A stretch of 64,000 bases of DNA from Diplodia intermedia (taxonomy: Eukaryota > Ascomycota > Dothideomycetes > Botryosphaeriales > Botryosphaeriaceae), in contig JAKEKT010000008.1 in the NCBI GenBank assembly GCA_021495925.1, forward strand, positions 310,001 through 374,000. The letters are read 5' to 3'. This document shows, one piece after another, positions 23,934 to 35,701 of the stretch. Each line of letters begins with the position of its first letter. Within the stretch, counting starts at the first letter, position 1. The notes under the pieces were generated by a model, which saw nothing but the letters and a program-made list of their open reading frames with translations, was not told where the DNA came from and did no database searches. The position numbers and the translations under genes are program-made.

Positions 23934-26287
23934 TCACGTGTCGAGCAACGCGGCAGCAGACGTCTGCACATCTTGAAAGTCAAAACCCGCATCTACCCCC
24001 AAGATCCCTCCGATGTCCCCTCGTCGAGCAGCGACGGCCGCGGGTGCAGGAGCGGTAGAAGTAGAAGAAGAAGAAGGAGTGGCGGAGGAACCGGAAACAA
24101 CAACGGCGGCGGCGAGATCCGACATCGTCCCGCCATTATTGTGCACCCGGGCGGCCGCCGTCCCCGTACTGCCCGACGTCCCCCCTCCAGACGTCTCCGG
24201 GTTGGCGTGCAGCAGGTGCACCCAAGGCTGCAGCCGCTGCGCCCAGAGGTGCAGCGCGTCGTCGATGTCGAGCGCGGAGTACTGCAGGTCGAAGAACTGC
24301 GAGGGGAGCGAGCTGATGGAGAGGGGGATCTTGTGTTCGGAGAGGGCGGTGCGGATGACCTTTTCGCGCCGGTCTGTTCTTTTGTGTTAGGGGGGGGTTT
24401 TTTTTTTTTTGGAACGTGTGGGAGAGAGCGTTGACGTACGTGATACCGGCCAGCGTTGACCGGAGGTCTTGAGGGCGTAGACGAGGAGGTCTAGGTTACG
24501 CGGGGTTTCGAGGTTGAAGTATTTTGCATGAACTGGTTTGAATCGGTGAGGGTCAGTTTTTGGATCAAGTTCGGAGCGACGGTGGCCATACCGAGGAGGA
24601 AACGTGCTGCGACGAATATACAGAAGCCCAGCTGTGGGTTTGTTGTCTCGACATCGACATCGTCGACTACACGCACGGCTGCGGTGATGTCGTTGCAGCT
24701 GTCAAGGCAACGTTGGATGGCGTGGTACCACGGTTCGAAGAGGTGGTCGAGACCGTGTGGCGGAATGGTGAGCCGTTGATATATGAGGATAATGGCACTC
24801 CTAGGTGTGAGCACCAATGACGTGATTTAACTCGTTGGGCATTACTTACGCGTTGAACATGCATCGGGTCATCAAAATGTTGGGGTCATAGGGTGTAAGA
24901 GAGCTGCCGGAGGTGAAAGCAATGGAGCCGGAACCTGCCTGCCATTGCAAGAGTCGAGCGTCCACAGCTTCACAATCTACTTGCGCTTGTGGACGGTCTT
25001 CTGTGGATCTCATATCGTACGATTGCTGCAGAAAATTGTGGACATGCCACAATTCATTTGTGAACAGGCTGACGTAGATCGAAAAGGACGAGGAGAAGTC
25101 GAGGTCATCAAGCGACCATATGCCCATAGCCGCCTCGGAGAAAGACCACACTGCGTTATTGCAGGGCAATAATGCGTTTTCAATGGGTTGAGGTAAGCCA
25201 AGGTTCCAGGCAACACCAAGAGTGGAGGAGGAATCCAGGACCTCTGTCATCCAGTAGGCACGAACGTTTTCCTCTTGCGATACCAGAGTGCTGGGTAACG
25301 GCAGCATGCGGGGTGGTAGCGTGGAAAGTTGGTTGAAGTTGGCGCATTTGTTAACAACGAGATCCCGGAGTCCCAGCAACGTGGATATTCTGGATCATTC
25401 CTGTCAGGACTAATTCACTCCACTCTCAGGAATTGAAAGAATTTCCAAGAGACTACGGTGGACAGTACTCACCGCTTGCAAAGAGCTATTAGGTTCCAGT
25501 AATCGGTCAGCTTGCCAGCAGCTGAATCCAGGAGTGTAATAATCAGTATGGACTGAAGGCAGTTCAAGGACAGAGTGCCCATTGCTTCCATGACAACCTC
25601 ATTTCGCAGAGACTTGGACAGCCTTCGTCTCTCCTCCAGAGGCGGGGCCCCGGAGACTGACGAATGTGCGATGGTCACAGCAGCAATAGCCTTGAAGACA
25701 ATGCTCAAGTGGGAATCCAAGGGCGGGACATTGGTTTGTAAGATATCGACCACGGACGGCTGGTGCAGGAGTGAGAACCACGGATGGTAATCTCGGAACC
25801 ACAAGTCGCAGAGCTCATTGAGAGTTGGGGAGGCAAGGGGGTCGAATGAGCGCGGGCTTGGCGGCGTGGGGGATTGGCTTGGGGAAAGATTCAGGCGTGG
25901 GCTTTCGCTTGAGGAGGCGGCGCTGGCGTGGCCGGAACCAGACGAGGACGGGGCTGGCTGATGGGTCTTGAGGTCGCGGACTTCCCTCTCAAGGATGGCT
26001 GGGCATGATCAGCTTTGGGCTGAGATGGCAAGAGTAACGAGACCCACAGAGCCTCTTTTCCAGCTCGGAAACATAGCCGGCGCGAAGACCCGGCTGTTTC
26101 GCCGTGACCCAGCGGCATTCGAGGCCGCTCTGGGTGCAGAAGTTGCACGAGGGCAGGCGACGGTCACATTTCTGTTTTCGCGTCCGGCACACTATGCAGC
26201 TACCAGAGAGCTTAGCAGTCATAATAGCGGCGGTCGGGCAGAAGGGACAACGTACACTGTCTTGCTGAGCCGGCGGGAGTCTTCCAT
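23934..26287 (-). CDS. Zn2Cys6 fungal-specific transcription factor
   Basis: Seven exons (26287-26256, 26199-26048, 25998-25473, 25389-24850, 24800-24592, 24532-24440 and 24373-23934) total exactly 664 codons, giving 663 residues. The binuclear cluster is at the very N-terminus: C12-x2-C15-x6-C22-x6-C29-x2-C32-x6-C39. A linker and a short coiled coil (SELEKRLSILEREVRDL) follow, suggesting dimerisation. The middle region resembles the fungal-specific (MHR) domain (LWFRDYHPWFSLLHQPSVV, later HAKYFNLETPRNLDLLVYAL). The C-terminus is Ser/Ala-rich and disordered. It is probably nuclear and recognises CGG half-sites. It is divergent from the flavin monooxygenase gene, whose promoter region has a CGG-N14-CCG palindrome. 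Intron 6 holds a G8/T13 homopolymer tract. Exon 5/6 boundaries are the least certain. Confidence 0.85.
24390..24410. repeat. G8-T13 homopolymer tract inside an intron
   Basis: A run of eight G is followed directly by thirteen T on the plus strand. It lies inside intron 6 of the Zn2Cys6 factor, where on the coding strand it reads A13 then C8 before the acceptor. It is a likely site of length variation or assembly error. Confidence 0.8.
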
Positions 26288-26434
26288 GTTCGAGGGAGAT
26301 GCTGAGTCGCAACAGATGGCCCGGTGGAGCAGTGGAAGGCTTCCCGACGAGCAAGTCTGACGGCGCACGAGGGGAAAGACTTCTGGGTATCTGGCGGGGC
26401 GCCACACCCAGACTGCCAGCCCAGACACTGCTGA

Positions 26435-26454
26435 CGGCGGGCCGTGTCCCGCCG
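26435..26454. promoter_or_regulatory. CGG-N14-CCG inverted repeat, candidate Zn2Cys6 operator
   Basis: The arms CGGCGGG (26435-26441) and CCCGCCG (26448-26454) are perfect reverse complements with a 6-bp spacer. Outer triplets are CGG and CCG spaced by 14 bp. Inverted CGG triplets are the usual target of Zn2Cys6 dimers. Binding here is inference. Confidence 0.45.
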
Positions 26455-26739
26455 GAGGATGGCGAACGGTGGGGACGCGGGGCATGGCCCAGCCGGCGAT
26501 TGTGGGGAAAGGCAAGTCGGCCGAGGCCACAAAACACGTGGCCGCAGGACGCTTACTTTTGCGTGCATCTGCAATTGACGCCGGCAACGACAATCTCTCC
26601 GCATTCCTGCCCCGCGTTGCCTTCCACGTCACTGCTGATTTGCTGTCGTCGGATGCAGCTGCCCTCGGGCCACATTCCCCGAGCATGCCGTGCTCCTGCG
26701 GAACTCAATCGCCGCTCAACTTTCTGTCTCACGAAGTGC

Positions 26740-26764
26740 CCAATCGGCAGCACTGATATATAAG
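26740..26764 (+). promoter_or_regulatory. CCAAT plus TATATAAG core promoter of the monooxygenase gene
   Basis: CCAAT (26740-26744) is followed 12 bp later by TATATAAG (26757-26764). A C/T-rich stretch then leads to the ATG at 26901. The order and spacing fit a fungal core promoter with a ~100-nt leader. Confidence 0.6.
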
Positions 26765-26900
26765 CCCTGAACCCACCTGCATCTTCTCTCCCCCCCGGTC
26801 TTCCTCCCAGCACTCTGCACTTTGCTTTTTCTTCCCTCCCCGTCATACTCTCCAATTGACCCCAACATCCTCAAGGGCAACGTCCCCTCCCCCATCCAAG

Positions 26901-28960
26901 ATGCTGGCCACCGACTCCCTCCACACCATCAAGCTCCCCACCTTCACCAAACCCGAGCTCTCGGCCACCCTGCCCTCCAAGACCGCGACGCCGGCAATCA
27001 ACCCCACCGAAATCGCGTCCAAATGGCTCGCCTCCTTCGCCGCCGCCCTCGCCGCCCCGGACCTCGGCGCGAGCTTGCCCGCCGTCCTGCACGCCGACTG
27101 CTGGTGGCGCGACCACCTCGCCCTGAGCTGGGACCTGCGCACCGTGCGCGGCCTGGACGCGCTCAAGACGTACGTCGGCGGCGCGCAGCCGCGCTCCGCG
27201 CTGCGGCCGACGGCGCTGGCCGAGGGCGGCAACTTCGCGCCCTGCACGAAGACGCCGGTCGAGGGGCTCGAGTGGGTCGAGAGCATGTTCGAGTGGGAGA
27301 CGGAGGTCGGCCGCGGCAAGGGCATGCTGCGGCTGGTGCCGGATGGCGGCGGGTGGAAGGCGTACATGCTGTACACGGCGCTGCAGGAGCTGAAGGGGTT
27401 CGAGGACCGGGTCGGCGTGAGGAGGCCGCATGGAGGGAACAATTCGCTGGTCGGGGGTGCGATGAAGAATGGGAACTGGACGGAGCGGAGAGAGAGGCAG
27501 ATTGAGTTCCTGGATGAGGAGCCGCAAGTGGTGTGCGTGGGTGCTGGTAAGTGAACAATGCAGTGGATGCAGCTGGTGGTCGTGGGAAGCTGACACGCTC
27601 GTAGGTCAGTCCGGTCTCAACCTTGCAGCGAGGCTACAGGCGTCGGGAGTGTCTTGCTTGTTGGTTGACAGGAACAAGCGGGTGGGTGACAACTGGCGGT
27701 GCAGATACAGGGTGAGCTCAGAAACACTGTTAGCTCGGCTCACACATGCCACTGACACGGCGTAGACACTTGTTACTCATGACCCAGTCAATTATACCCA
27801 CATGGCATACATGCCCTTCCCGACCACCTGGCCCCTTTTCACGCCCAAGGACAAGCTCGGCGACTGGTTCGAGGCCTACGCCACGCTTCTGGAGCTGAAC
27901 GTCTGGCTCTCCAGCACCGTCACCTCCAGCTCCTACTCAGACGCCACGCACACCTGGACCATCACCGTGAACCGCGGCAACGGACAGACACGCACTCTCC
28001 ACCCGCGCCACATCGTATTCTGCACCGGCCACTCGGGCGAGCCCAAGATCCCCAGCTTCCCCGGCCAGCCCGACTTCGCCGGCACCATCTACCACGGCAG
28101 TCGCCATGTCGACGCCACCGCCAGCGGCACCGACCTGTCTGACAAGAAGGTCGTCGTCGTCGGCACGGGCAACAGCGGGCACGACATCGCGCAAAACTAC
28201 CACGAAGCTGGCGCGGCCAGCGTGACGATGGTGCAACGGCGCGGCACATACGTCATCTCGGCCGGCGACGGCAAGGGTATCTTCGCTATGCACAAGGGCC
28301 TGTACGACGAGTTCGGTCCGCCTACCGAGGATGCCGACGTGTTCGCGCAGAGCCTGCCCGTCGCGGTGCAGTTCGCCCTGCATGTCCCCTTCACCGCCAT
28401 GGTGCGCGACCAGCTCGAGCGCGAGACGATCGAGGGCCTCATGCGCAACGGCTTCGTGCTCGACTGGGGCCCAGATGGCAGTGGTCTTTTCAGGAAGTAT
28501 ATTACTCGCGGCGGTGGCTACTACATCGACGTCGGCTGCTCGAAGCTTATCTGTGAGGGCAAGGTTAAGGTCGCACACAGCCCCGATGGCATCAAGGGGT
28601 TCGAGCGGGACGCGCTGGTCCTTGCTGATGGGAGGAGGCTGGAGGCGGACATCGTTGTGCTGGCCACAGGGTACGACAACATGCGGACGAGCGTGGAGAA
28701 GGCGCTCGGCAAGGAGCAGGCGGAGAGGTGCAAGGATGTGTGGGACTTGGACGAGGAGGGCGAGATCAACGCCGTGAGTACATCCTTCCGATGCGACCCT
28801 TTCGAACAGTGTTGCTGACTTGATGTGTGTTTGACAGATGTGGCGCCCCAGCGGTCATCCTGGCTTGTGGTTCATGGGCGGAAACCTGGCGCTCTGTAGG
28901 ATTTATTCGAGGTTCCTGGCGTTCCAGATCAAGGCCGTCGAGGAGGGGCTAAACGCTTGA
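26901..28960 (+). CDS. Flavin-containing monooxygenase with N-terminal NTF2-like domain
   Basis: Four exons (26901-27546, 27605-27711, 27766-28773 and 28838-28960) encode 627 residues. Residues 1 to ~195 look like an NTF2/SnoaL-type fold (LHADCWWRDHLALSWDLRT). Next come a FAD Rossmann motif (VCVGAGQSGLNLAARL, near 212), the FMO-type segment FCTGHSGEPKIPSFPG, an NADPH motif (VVVVGTGNSGHDIAQ) and the C-terminal IVVLATGYDN. These enzymes use NADPH and O2 to oxygenate N, S or carbonyl groups of small molecules. The plant YUCCA enzymes belong to the same broad group. The substrate is unknown. The start at 26901 was chosen because an in-frame upstream extension has no ATG. It shares a promoter with the Zn2Cys6 factor. 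GC-rich exon 1 resembles the neighbouring dehydrogenase in codon use. Confidence 0.9.
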
Positions 28961-30353
28961 GGGTTCCGAGGTCTTGACACGGTATTTGGGTGTAGAAGAC
29001 TCTAGAAGTCGTGTATCGAATTCATACAAACGCATCTAAGCAATGTCTTGTAAGACGAGGTTGTGAAGACTAAAACCTTTTGTAATTCACCGTGCAGCCG
29101 AGATAAGATCAGTATCGGCGGCTGAGGCATTGAATAATCCTATCATTAGATCGTCGTCAGGATGGACTCGGCGTTGGAATCCATCGTCTCCAAACCAATG
29201 CTCTCCTAAGACTCCAGAGGTCGACAGGGTCCAGGTACGGATAACAGCCGCTCTTGGCGGGATCTGGGAAATAAAGGGCTATTCTAGTGCAAGAAACGGA
29301 TCCTGAAGTTCCCTCTGCAATGGAAGTATGAAGCACCTTGAAATCGATGATTGAATGGGCCCGAGACGAGATGCTGCTGCCGGGTTTCTGTTAATGTGTA
29401 CATAACAATCGGTCTTCAGAGGATGCTCAGGGCACAGGGCCTGATTGGGCGACGGCAAGGCTATCTGTGGAGAAAGCCGCGGCATGTAGCGTTCAAGCAC
29501 CAAGCCAAGCTCCGCTGAGGGTCCGCACGTGCGGAGCTGAAGACTGGCTGAAGACTGGCTGAAGACTGGCTGAAGGCTGATAGGCGTCGGGTCCGGCGTG
29601 TGCGGGCTACCGCTGACGGAGATCGGTGAAATGACGCAGCCTTGCGAGAGGGAACGAGAGATTGGCGTGGGAGCGGTGATATGGGCGCTGCAAGAGATTG
29701 CCCTTTGAGGGTGATAAGGAGGGTGAGCTATCGCCATTGAGACAGGCAATCTGGTAAGCCGAGAGATTGCAAGTCATGGGCGGGCGCAAAGAGCGCTGGG
29801 TGCGAGGAGTGTCGAGGGTGCGACTCGTCAAGTTGTTATGTCACTGGTGTCGGAGGCTTATCGCGCTGCCCGCCTGGCGCCGCTAACCCACACGGCAATC
29901 GCACTCCATCCCCCGTTGCCGACGCTATCGCGGGGCCTGGCCCCGTCGCGCGCAGGGCTGACGACCAAAGATCATAATGGCGGCTCTGCGCCCCCGAGCC
30001 GTTCCTTCGCTGCCAGACTTTCTCTCTCATCCGTGTTGAAAAAAGTGAGTACACCATCCCCGGAAACCCGCTCGCGATGCGCGTCTGTGCGGTGCGGAGC
30101 AGCCCTCAGATCGCGGTTTTGGCGCCCACAACTCGCCCCAGTCAACGACCTGTTATGTCCTCCGACCGCTGTCCGCCCGCCATGGCAGCGCGGGTGGGTA
30201 CATACGTGCTGTCTAGCCCACAACGAGACCGCCACCCTCAGCACACCCGCTGACAGATTGCCCATAGCACGCTCTTCGGTCGCCTTCCGCCGACAGTCAA
30301 CGCCCAAGCCTCAATCGCCGCCCGAGAAGCCACGGTGCTCAATCACCGCCGCA
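28961..30353. other. Intergenic region upstream of the APC permease
   Basis: This 1.4 kb lies between two plus-strand genes. It contains an 11-bp tandem repeat (listed separately). A 156-codon minus-strand frame at 29279-29749 lacks protein-like composition and is not called. Confidence 0.5.
29536..29576. repeat. 11-bp tandem repeat, three copies plus a partial fourth
   Basis: The unit GCTGAAGACTG is repeated head to tail three times exactly and then a fourth time incompletely. It sits in the intergenic region before the permease gene. Confidence 0.9.
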
Positions 30354-32070
30354 ATGCGCCAGAACTCGGTCGCCAGCGAGCGCCATGGCTCCATCGACGC
30401 CGGCGCGGACGCCGCCCTGGCCAAGATGGGCTACAAGGCCGAATTGCCCCGGAATCTGAGCATGTTCTCCGTTTTGGGCCTGTCTTTCGCCATCATGGCT
30501 GTCCCCTTCGGTCTATCCACCACCTTTTACGTACGTTGCGATTCCGCCCCGAACACCTACAAACGACTGATTTTAGAAAGATCACTCTGGCCGATGGACA
30601 ATCCGTGACTATCCTCTGGGGCTGGGTCCTCGTTTCGCTCATATCCCTCGGAATCGCCGCCTCTTTGGCCGAAATCTGCGCCGTGTATCCGACCGCCGGA
30701 GGTGTCTACTACTGGGCTGCTATGCTTTCGACAAAGGAATGGGCGCCGATTGCTTCGTGGATCGTAGGCTGGCTTACACTCGTCGGGAATTGGCTGGTCA
30801 CTTGCAGTATCAACTTCTCCGGCGGCCAACTCATCCTCAGTGCCATTAGCCTGTGGAACGAGGATTTTGTGGCCAACGAATGGCAGACCGTATTGATGTT
30901 CTGGGCCGTTATGCTCATCTGCTTCTTGATCAACGTCTTCGGCGCCAAGTACCTGGATCTGATCAACAAGATTTGCGTGTACTGGACTGCCGCAAGCGTT
31001 ATCATTATCCTAATTACGGTCCTTACCATGGCCGACACGAGGCGCAGCGGCGAGTTTGTGTTTGCTCACTACGACGCCTCCAGCAGTGGATGGTAAGCTT
31101 GGACTTCCCTTCTTCTGACATTGGTAATTTCTAATTCGTCTTTCTCAGGCCGTCTGGCTGGGCTTTCTTCGTCGGTCTTCTCCAGGCTGCCTACACATTG
31201 ACCGGCTACGGCATGGTTGCCGCCATGTGCGAGGAGGTCCAGAATCCGGAGCGCGAGGTTCCCAGGGCCATTGTACTCTCCGTCGCTGCCGCTGGCGTTA
31301 CGGGAGTCATCTACCTGATTCCCATTCTGTTCGTCCTGCCCGATGTGCAGATGCTGCTGAATGTGGCCAGCGGCCAGCCGATCGGCACAGTCTTCAAAAT
31401 GGCGACTGGGAGTGCGGGCGGAGGATTCGGTCTTCTATTCCTCCTCCTAGGGATTCTGTTCTTCGCCGGTACCGGCGCTCTGACTGCCGCCAGCCGTTGC
31501 ACGTATGCTTTTGCCCGCGATGGTGCCATTCCCGGTAGCCGGCTGTGGTCCCGCGTGGATAAGCGTTTCGACATCCCTCTCTGGGGTCTGGTACTCTCGA
31601 CTGTCGTTGACTGCCTGTTGGGTCTCATCTACTTCGGATCAAGCGCGGCTTTCAATTCCTTCACTGGATGCGCCACCATCTGTCTGAGCGCCTCGTACGG
31701 CGGACCTATCCTTGTCAGCATCCTGCGTGGTCGTAAGCTCGTCCGCCATTCAACTTACTCTCTTGGCAAATTCGGGTTTGCCATCAACGTCTTGACAATC
31801 TGCTGGATCGTTCTCGCCGTCGTGCTTTTCTGCATGCCCGTAAGCTTGCCGGTGGATGCTACGTCGATGAACTACGCTTCGGTGGTTTTTGTCGGGTTTG
31901 GGACCATCTCCTTCTTGTGGTACCTCGTTAGAGGACGCAAGGACTTCAAGGGCCCGCCTGTGGTGCAGACCGAGAACCCCGAGGACATCGGCGTCGTTGC
32001 TGGAATGCCGGTCGTGCCAGAGACATCGAGCGCCGATGGAGATGGGAAAGAAGAAATAACGAAGGTTTGA
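30354..32070 (+). CDS. APC-family amino acid/GABA/polyamine-type permease
   Basis: Three exons (30354-30530, 30581-31092 and 31149-32070) encode 536 residues. About twelve hydrophobic segments are visible. APC landmarks include the N-terminal motif NLSMFSVLGLSFAIMAVPFG, the segment EICAVYPTAGGVYYWAAML and GYGMVAAMCEEVQNPEREVP. This subgroup of fungal permeases takes up GABA, choline, polyamines or amino acids by proton symport at the plasma or vacuolar membrane. The substrate cannot be assigned. The acceptor of intron 1 (GAAAG before 30581) is weak but is the only one keeping phase. The N- and C-termini are cytosolic and hydrophilic. It follows the monooxygenase gene on the same strand. Confidence 0.88.
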
Positions 32071-32568
32071 AGGGGATGGTTGTTCTTGTAATCTTTGTAG
32101 CTGTGTCAATACCACTGTGATTTCTTTCTCCCGTATAATTTGCTTTATCAAGACCAGATAGCAATATATTTAAGTCCGAGTACACGATGGCACAGGTGTC
32201 CTGTGTTTAAGGACAGCGAGAAGCCAGAAAAAGGTGTGACTCAGAGAGGCTCCTCTTCAATGGGCTGATTTTGAGGGTAGAGTGGAGCATGCAGGCAGAG
32301 GCGTTCAAGTAGTCGGGGCGAATGGGGTGCTGGGCCATTCTGCAGCCTGTGACCGCCCAGGGCGAGCGGTCTTGGCGCATCATCACCGGCGTTGAAGCTC
32401 TGAGCTCAACCCGGCCGCCCCAGCTCCAACACCACACATCCATCCGCCCCTCCATCTCCACCACCCCCGCCTCTCCCGCCCGCCGTTCGCTCCAAACCGG
32501 GCCATCTCATCTTCCGCTCGCCTCCGCATCTTTTTCCCGCCCCTCCAGCCGTACCGCCGCAGCCCGCC
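32071..32568. other. Intergenic region between the permease and rpn8
   Basis: This is the permease 3' flank and the rpn8 promoter. The last ~150 bp before rpn8 are C-rich leader sequence. No gene was seen. Confidence 0.55.
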
Positions 32569-33797
32569 ATGCCCGCCACAACAGCAGAGACGTTGTCGCT
32601 GGTGACGCGGAACGTGTCCGTCGCCCCGCTCGTTCTGCTCTCTGCCGCAGACCACTATGGCCGTACCGCCAAGGGCACTAAGAAGCGTGTCGTCGGTGTG
32701 CTCCTGGGACAGAACGATGGCAAGAACGTCCGGGTATCAAACAGCTTCGCCGGTAAGCTTGCCCACGCGACCTCCCCCGGCTGCATCGCTGCAATCGCTC
32801 CGCTCACAACCGCTGACAACACATTCGCCGCGCAGTGCCCTTCGAGGAAGACGAGAAGGACCCGTCAGTATGGTTCCTGGACCACAACTATGTCGAGTCG
32901 ATGAACGACATGTTCAAGAAGGTCAACGCGCGCGAGAAGCTGATCGGCTGGTATCACTCTGGTCCCAAGCTGCGCGCATCCGACTTGGAGATCAACGAGC
33001 TGTTCAAGAGATACACACCCAACCCGCTGCTCGTCATCATCGATGTGCAGCCCAAGGAGGTCGGCGTGCCGACGGACGCATACTTCGCCGTGGAGGAGAT
33101 CAAGGATGTATGGCATCATTACCGGTGCAGCGGGCCTTTCCGCAGATATAGCTAACATTCGGGATTTCAGGATGGTACCACCACGACCAAGACATTCGTG
33201 CACACGCCCAGCATAATCGAGGCCGAGGAAGCAGAGGAGATCGGCGTGGAGCACCTGCTGCGCGACATCCGCGACGTGGCCGTGGGCACGCTGTCGACGC
33301 GCATAACGTCGCAACTGCAATCGCTGCAGGGGCTGCACCTACGCTTACGAGACATCGGCACGTACCTGCAGAAGGTGCTGGACGGCGATCTGCCCGTCAA
33401 CCATGCCATCCTTGGCAACTTGCAGGACGTCTTCAACCTGCTGCCCAACCTCACCACGCCTAAGCCCGTCCCCGCCGCTGCTGCGGGTGCCGATGGCGCG
33501 GTGGTCCCGGCCGTCGGCGACAGCGATCTCGCCCGCGCTATGAGCGTCAAGACCAACGACCAACTCATGACCATCTACCTCAGCAGCTTGATCCGCGCCA
33601 TCACCGCCTTCCACGACCTTATCGAAAACAAGATCCAGAACAAGCAACAGCAGGAGGACAAGGAGAACGGCACCTCTGCCGCTAAGAAGGAAGGCGCTGA
33701 GAAGCAGGCCAACGGCACCACCGCGGCGAACGGAGAGAACAAGGACGCGAAGGCAGGGGACAAGGGGAAGGACAAGGCGCCGGAAAAGAAGAAATAA
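32569..33797 (+). CDS. rpn8: 26S proteasome lid subunit Rpn8
   Basis: Three exons (32569-32752, 32836-33107 and 33171-33797) encode 360 residues. Rpn8 is the MPN partner of the deubiquitinase Rpn11 in the 19S lid. The MPN domain covers about residues 15-150 ([41 protein letters not shown]). The JAMM zinc ligands are absent: the second histidine of HxH is replaced (HSGP) and there is no matching Ser-x2-Asp, as expected for catalytically inactive Rpn8. The C-terminal helix region ([38 protein letters not shown]) is typical. The protein ends in a Lys/Glu/Ala-rich charged tail. Length is slightly above yeast Rpn8. Confidence 0.96.
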
Positions 33798-35701
33798 GCG
33801 GGAGGGGGAAGCTCCGTAGGATATAATGCCGAGAGAGACAGAGAACAAATGAGCCAGACTTTGGAACTCTACTTGTGCTTGGCGGAGGTTTCCGACGAGG
33901 GGCATTAGAAGAAGACGGACGCCTTTTCTACATGGTTGAGCTCGGCCGGGTCTTTACACTTGCGTTGCATGATGCGCGTTCATGTTGCTGCTTCCGCCCC
34001 CGTCAAGCGAGGCCTGCATACACTGCATGACTGCCACTAGATGAGTAATGTTCAGGGAGTTACAATGAAATACGATAGAGCGGTTCTTTGGTCTTGGGCT
34101 TCCTTGCTGCACTTGTCATGTGCAGTGGAAAAACCGTGTTCCCTGCATGTGCTTTGCTAGTTGTGCGTGGAGATTCCTGCGCGCATGTCAAAAACGAACA
34201 GCGAAGGCTTACCCGCGGCCGGGCCAGCAATTGCTGGGCTGAGATAAAAGGATGCCCTCTCTGATCATCGGGGTACGTTCCATCTCGTACAGATTCGCAA
34301 CAACCCGCGGTAGCTGTTACCGGGGCTCTATTCAGTTTGTATAGACTCGCCATTACTATCTCCTCGGTCGGTGCGATCTATCCACCAACACGTTCACCGG
34401 CCTCACAGCGAGATGCATCGTATTTGAGGCCTCTAACCGTCAGAAATGCTATGTTCTTGCATATGAAATGAAAGCAAACATCCGGACGTTAGGTACGGGG
34501 GATAAACGCGCATAAACAGATGTAGATATACCTACACAACTCGCAACCCGCTGTGGTACGATACTATTAAGGTATCTTGTTTGACCATTGTCCCCAGACC
34601 CATCGAAGTTTGTTGTCGTCGATGGACGTGTCCGTGTATCGTGTCGATCGAGATAGTCTTTTGCAAAAACTTAATGAAATTTCTGTTCGAAAGGAAGAGG
34701 GCCACGTTCTCTGAATAATGTGGTACTGCGCTGCTTAAAGAAGCATAGTGTAAGTGGTGAGCTGTTTTACCAACTCATTTACATAGCGGTCCACCATTCG
34801 CAGGGACGAGAAATTTTTTCAAACTAAAATCACCCAGCATAAAACGCGCGATATGGACTTGCTCATCATCAAGCTCGTCTACGGGAGAAATTCGTGACGG
34901 TGATGTAGCACATGAAGAGTTCAGGACCCCAGCTTACACAGTGTCAAATGTATGCATATTTGAACGTTGCCCTACTGACTGAGCTGGGGCTTAATTTTAG
35001 AGACGACAGTGACGCCATGGACTGATCATCTCAGTCTTGTTGGCATTATCTGAGTGTTTAGCCGTGTCCTTCGTCGAGACCTAGATGTAAGAAGACAGTT
35101 TTGATCAACTCCCGATCATTGCCCTGGGTTTCTTTGAATTTAATGGGACATGAAAGATTCATTGGGCCCCGCTGTCCACCAATGTATTTCTTCAACAACG
35201 TCATGTTCTCTTCGTTACGTTATATCAACCGCGCTCATTCCATGGGCCTCTGGTTCCGAGGTAAAGTATATGTAGGTTACCTATGATGAAGATTTAAATC
35301 ATTTGTAAGAACTTAAGGGTGCGACAGCGAAATGTCACTGTATTCATACACACTTCACTTCTCAACGGGTACATCAGACTATTTTCCATTATATATACCT
35401 TTGAGGCATGGAAATGTCCATAGCGTTTCAGTTGGCTCGTTTGTAATCCTGGATATCTTCCACGCAACGATTCTCTCCTGAATGTAAATTCAACTGATTC
35501 GCAATTGTTGCCTCTTCATCTGTCTGCGAATCTCGTCCCCTTTCGAGTCTGCGAATATACAGGCATGGCTACATTTAACATGCGAACTTCACTCACCTAT
35601 CACTTAAAAGCCATTAGGCACTACTTGCGCGTCTCTACGTGGCGTCTAACATCGAAGCACATAGCCATCAACGGCAAATCCATCTCCCCCTAGTCCAAGA
35701 C
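33798..35701. other. Convergent AT-richer intergenic region
   Basis: This 1.9 kb lies between the rpn8 stop (+) and the SWIM-protein stop (-). Between about 34.3 and 35.6 kb it is visibly richer in A/T than the flanking genes. It has no frame above ~100 codons and no recognisable repeat ends. No gene is called. A degraded element cannot be excluded. Confidence 0.5.

Larger units (their letters stand above)
26288..26900. promoter_or_regulatory. Bidirectional promoter between the Zn2Cys6 factor and the monooxygenase
   Basis: The two start codons are 613 bp apart and point away from each other. The region contains a perfect CGG/CCG inverted repeat at 26435-26454 and, on the monooxygenase side, CCAAT and TATA elements followed by a pyrimidine-rich leader. 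This suggests shared or autoregulated control. Confidence 0.55.

Noticed and set aside
29279..29749. 156-codon minus-strand frame with an N-terminal Met upstream of the permease
   Set aside because: It lacks an ATG at the frame start, contains the 11-bp tandem repeat and has no domain.
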